64,000 bases of DNA from Hyphomonadaceae bacterium BRH_c29 (GTDB lineage Bacteria; Pseudomonadota; Alphaproteobacteria; Caulobacterales; Hyphomonadaceae): contig LADW01000068.1 of NCBI GenBank assembly GCA_000961695.1, positions 1 through 64,000 of the forward strand, written 5' to 3'. Made by a program: the position numbers and the translations under genes. Shown here piece after piece: positions 61,530-64,000 of this stretch. The notes below the pieces were generated by a model, which saw nothing but the letters and a program-made list of their open reading frames with translations, ran no database searches and was not told the origin of the DNA. Within the stretch, counting starts at the first letter, position 1, and the number at the start of each line of letters is the position of its first letter.

Positions 61530-62752
61530 CCCCCCATCGCGCGTGCGGCCTCACCATGGACGAACGCATCCTGGTAAGCGCGCGCTTCGTTCGCGGACAT
61601 GCCCTCATCAAGCAGGGCCTGTTTCCAGTTCAAGGAGACCGTCTCAGCCATGTCCTTCGCTTGACGCTGCGCATCCTCTCGCTTCAGCTCGAAGAATTCG
61701 CAAGCGTCCAGTGCAATCTCGAACGAAGCTTCGAACGATCCGCCCTCGGCGATCCCGGTTTCAAGCAAGCGCTGACGTGACGGAGACGGGTTGATGTCGA
61801 AAGCAGGCGACAAGCGCCATCGGTCGCCACCGGCATAGAGGAACCCATGATTCTGCAAATGGTCGTCCTTGTTAGACACAAGAATTGTGAAGACTATCCG
61901 GCGCCAGAGTTCATGGAGGTCATCGATCGGCTTTGCTGATATCTGCCGGATGACATCGCCGATATCGGTGTAGAATGCCCCCTCCTCGCTTTGCCAGTCG
62001 AGCGCCGTGCGGGCCGAAATATAGGGAATTCTTGTCGCACCGCGACGGTCGAACCGGCGAATGAGTGCTATGGGACTGTCGCTCGCCTTGAGTTCAAGCC
62101 TTGCTTCGGGAACGCGCAGGCCGCACCGCTGCGCAAGCCTGAGCGTTGCAATCTCGGCCCGCTCGACCGGCTTGGTGTCCTGGACAGACGTAAACTTCGC
62201 AATCCAGAGATGACCGTCACGCTCGGCGATGTTCGCTTTTGGCCGCGCGCCGCCAAGCGAACCGCCGGCGCCAGCGAGGGCGCGCGCTTCGGCTTCTGCG
62301 CCCTCCGGGTCGAGTTCGAAGCGATGTGCGAGGGCGCGCAGCTCTTCCAGTTCGACGAGCCGCGGAATGGGCGGGTTGAGCGCCGACAAAGGTTCCAGGT
62401 CTTCGCCGAGAAGGCGCAGGGCGCCCTGACGGGTCCTGTCGTCGGAAAGCACGAGATAGTCGAATTCGGTGAGGCCGCCGCTAAGGGCCCTGCGCATGAG
62501 GGCTCTGCCCCAGGAGTCTGGCGCGACGTCTGCGAAACACCCGGACAAAGCGGACGTCTTATCGTCCCGTCCGGAATTGAAGTAACCGCCGGTCCGCAAG
62601 GGAAGCGCAGGCGAGAGCGCGAAGCGGTCCGGTTCGGCCAGCCATTCGGGTGCGTATTCGAACTGCGAATGCTGGCGCCGACCGTCAGCTTCGAAGCGCA
62701 GGCGTCCGACAATACGTTTGCTTTCGCCCAGCGCGACGATGGCTTCGGGCAT
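61526..62752 (-). CDS. hipA: HipA-family Ser/Thr kinase toxin
   Basis: A 408-residue HipA-type kinase. The N-terminal domain has VGRLRFEADGRRQHSQFEYAPEWL and GCFADVAPDSWGRALMRRA. The Gly-rich phosphate loop is GGSLGGARPKA (163-173). The catalytic segment is SNKDDHLQNHGF with Asp296/Asp297, and the metal-binding Asp319 is in SPAFDINP. HipA phosphorylates glutamyl-tRNA synthetase in E. coli; the target here is unknown. Its start overlaps the hipB stop by one base. Length is slightly short of E. coli HipA (440) but all kinase motifs are present, so it looks intact. Confidence 0.9.
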   Translation of the reverse strand: MPEAIVALGESKRIVGRLRFEADGRRQHSQFEYAPEWLAEPDRFALSPALPLRTGGYFNSGRDDKTSALSGCFADVAPDSWGRALMRRALSGGLTEFDYLVLSDDRTRQGALRLLGEDLEPLSALNPPIPRLVELEELRALAHRFELDPEGAEAEARALAGAGGSLGGARPKANIAERDGHLWIAKFTSVQDTKPVERAEIATLRLAQRCGLRVPEARLELKASDSPIALIRRFDRRGATRIPYISARTALDWQSEEGAFYTDIGDVIRQISAKPIDDLHELWRRIVFTILVSNKDDHLQNHGFLYAGGDRWRLSPAFDINPSPSRQRLLETGIAEGGSFEASFEIALDACEFFELKREDAQRQAKDMAETVSLNWKQALLDEGMSANEARAYQDAFVHGEAARAMGG

Positions 62753-63126
62753 CAGAAGCCAACTCCACCGGCGTCGTCCTCGTCCGTCGCGATTGCAGGA
62801 ACGGTGGATGGCCGGTCGCCACGCCTGCGATCGATCCGCTTGGGAAGCGCTTCCCTGTCCATAAGCAGGCCGGTGTCGTCCGATCCGGGGTCGAGCAAAT
62901 CCGATATCCGGCTGAGTTCGCCGAGAACGAGACAGGCCATGGTCAGCGCGCCGATGCTGACCCCTTCATCGCCTTTTTCGAGCCGGATAAGGGTGCTTTC
63001 CGAAACGCCAATCCGTTCGGCGAAATCCTTGAGGGAAATCCGCCGTTTCAGCCGGGCGGTCTTGAGGTTCGCGCCGAGTGACTTGAGCGCCCGCCGAGCG
63101 CTGAGAGATGCTATTCTAGTCGTCAT
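62752..63126 (-). CDS. hipB: HipB-type XRE antitoxin
   Basis: A 124-residue partner of HipA. The Cro/CI helix-turn-helix is at about 17-75 (LGANLKTARLKRRISLKDFAERIGVSESTLIRLEKGDEGVSIGALTMACLVLG), with an unstructured C-terminal tail. It precedes hipA with overlapping stop/start codons, the normal order. An inverted repeat covers its start codon and upstream region, consistent with autorepression. Confidence 0.9.
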   Translation of the reverse strand: MTTRIASLSARRALKSLGANLKTARLKRRISLKDFAERIGVSESTLIRLEKGDEGVSIGALTMACLVLGELSRISDLLDPGSDDTGLLMDREALPKRIDRRRGDRPSTVPAIATDEDDAGGVGF

Positions 63127-63164
63127 ATTTGAAAGCCAATATGTCTTTAATTTTCATATATGAC
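63122..63164. promoter_or_regulatory. Inverted repeat at the hipB start
   Basis: GTCATATTTGAAA (63122-63134) faces TTTTCATATATGAC (63151-63164), one mismatch in 13. It spans the hipB start and promoter region, as expected for a HipB operator. It differs in sequence from the palindromes of the decayed module at 61.1 kb. Confidence 0.5.
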
Positions 63165-63389
63165 AGTTAGTGTTTCTGGAGGCTTAATGCAAGGCAGCTC
63201 TTCCGGGGGCGCCAGAAGCGATTGCCAATCCAACGCCCGCAGGGCCGGCGTCCGCTCCGTGAATGGATTGCGGAGGTTTTAGCAGCCAGCAGCAGATTGA
63301 GCTGTCCGCCCTGGGATAGACCTCTGATCCGGCTGATCAGGCTGCAGTTACAATGAGCAGTAAAAAAGCCGATGAAATTGCGGCGAATA

Positions 63390-64000
63390 TCAGGGACCGG
63401 ACTGGGCGAGCACGCTCAATTGCCCCCTGTCCGCTGTGATTTTATTGCGCAGACCCAAAACGATCAGGATCAGAGCCGTCATCACCCAGCCGATATTCAC
63501 GGCGCCACCGGAGACTGTCATTGCATCGGAGTCGAAGCGGATAATATGCGCCACCGGAAGGACGAGAGTTGCCAAACCCGCAATCAGAGGTGCGATCCAA
63601 TGGAGCCGCTGCTGCGGCACCCAGATGCCCCCAAGGCTGATGACGAGCAATCCGGTCCAGAAGACAGGCTCAGGAGGAATACGCCAGAGCATGTAAAGCG
63701 ATGCTGCCATTGCGAGCATCGCAGGCGTGGCCCATACGAAACTTGTCCAGGCAGATTGTATTCCGGGATGGTCGCGCCCACGTGAAGCAGCCTTTGCAAG
63801 CCAGATGTCGACACCGGTTGTGCAAATGAAGCTCAACCCGAGCCCCAGGGCGAGATAGATACACTTCACCACAATGCCGCCAAACGCGCCGGCATGGACG
63901 CGGAACATGCTGGCAAGGACCTGTTTGCCTGCTTCGCCGTCGGCGTAGCCGTCCGTGCTCATCAGCCCACCCGCGCTGTCGAAGCGATAGGTTTCACCGT
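63390..64000 (-). CDS. PepSY-type membrane protein, C-terminal part (cut by window edge)
   Basis: The minus-strand frame is open from the window edge to 63390, giving about 203 residues. It begins inside a PepSY-like segment (ETYRFDSAGGLMSTDGYADG). A periplasm-to-membrane transition (VHAGAFGGIVVKCIYLALGLGLSFICTTGVDIWLAKAA) follows, then about four more membrane helices (WATPAMLAMAASLYMLW, VFWTGLLVISLGG, WIAPLIAGLATLVLPVAHII, WVMTALILIVLGLR). This matches the C-terminal end of PepSY-associated TM proteins, often linked to iron-siderophore uptake. The start lies outside the window. The 260 bases to hipB hold no gene I can see. Confidence 0.8.
   Translation of the reverse strand, partial: GETYRFDSAGGLMSTDGYADGEAGKQVLASMFRVHAGAFGGIVVKCIYLALGLGLSFICTTGVDIWLAKAASRGRDHPGIQSAWTSFVWATPAMLAMAASLYMLWRIPPEPVFWTGLLVISLGGIWVPQQRLHWIAPLIAGLATLVLPVAHIIRFDSDAMTVSGGAVNIGWVMTALILIVLGLRNKITADRGQLSVLAQSGP

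Overview
The window reads as about 38 kb of ordinary alphaproteobacterial chromosome followed by about 25 kb of accessory DNA. The core genes are those of a Hyphomonadaceae/Caulobacterales-type organism: a MucR-family regulator, 5-aminolevulinate synthase (C4 haem route), DUF2336 and DUF2244 proteins, an scpA-scpB-nagZ-SPOR run, a glyA-nrdR-rib-nusB run, a CYP153 alkane hydroxylase and a class II-like polyhydroxyalkanoate cluster. I infer a Hyphomonas-like marine bacterium from gene content; no marker here fixes the genus.

Layout. 1-1112: the 5' part of an IS110-family transposase gene running off the left edge, then non-coding DNA with palindromic repeats. 1113-5220: endonuclease III, DUF2244, CYP153, nitroreductase, DUF1287. 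5223-10593: scpB, scpA, nagZ, SPOR protein and dgt on the minus strand, then a divergent ErpA-type protein. 10658-16924: an epoxide hydrolase facing a seven-gene minus-strand run nusB<-ribH<-ribB(X)<-ribE<-ribD(reductase only)<-nrdR<-glyA. 17136-21238: mucR, hemA, class II aldolase, nadK, an Hpt protein. 21245-25462: PHA cluster (depolymerase, class II-like synthase, TetR regulator, phasin with a helix-hairpin-helix end). 25605-31569: dienelactone hydrolase, then phoB-phoU-pstB-pstA-pstC behind a Pho box. 31636-37784: hslVU, a Nudix hydrolase, a degenerate EAL protein, DUF2336, trigger factor.

The accessory part starts near 38.0 kb. It holds a gene remnant, a truncated IS3-family element, a 1342-residue beta-helix-like membrane protein, and a quorum-sensing module (luxI coupled to a PhyH-type dioxygenase, with two closely related luxR genes either side of an XRE regulator). 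Next comes a complete lasso-peptide locus: TPR/LicD-type transferase, precursor, B (leader peptidase) and C (cyclase) on the plus strand; lasso isopeptidase, TonB-dependent receptor with signalling domain, FecR and FecI on the minus strand. An AbiEi antitoxin gene with a broken AbiEii partner lies between the two arms. After this come a decayed hipBA module, an intact hipBA module on the other strand, and the C-terminal part of a PepSY-type membrane protein at the right edge.

The lasso locus is the most distinctive system. Its 43-residue precursor predicts a 19-residue core, GSFGLAQENGELPFTRQIV, with a Gly1-Glu8 ring. It has no dedicated ABC exporter in view. It instead has the isopeptidase/receptor/FecIR arm known from astexin-type clusters, which implies uptake, sensing and hydrolysis of the peptide. 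The upstream LicD-type protein could be a tailoring enzyme. Next to the locus, the AHL synthase is translationally coupled to a dioxygenase and has two LuxR paralogues, one of them divergent from the lasso-side transferase gene.
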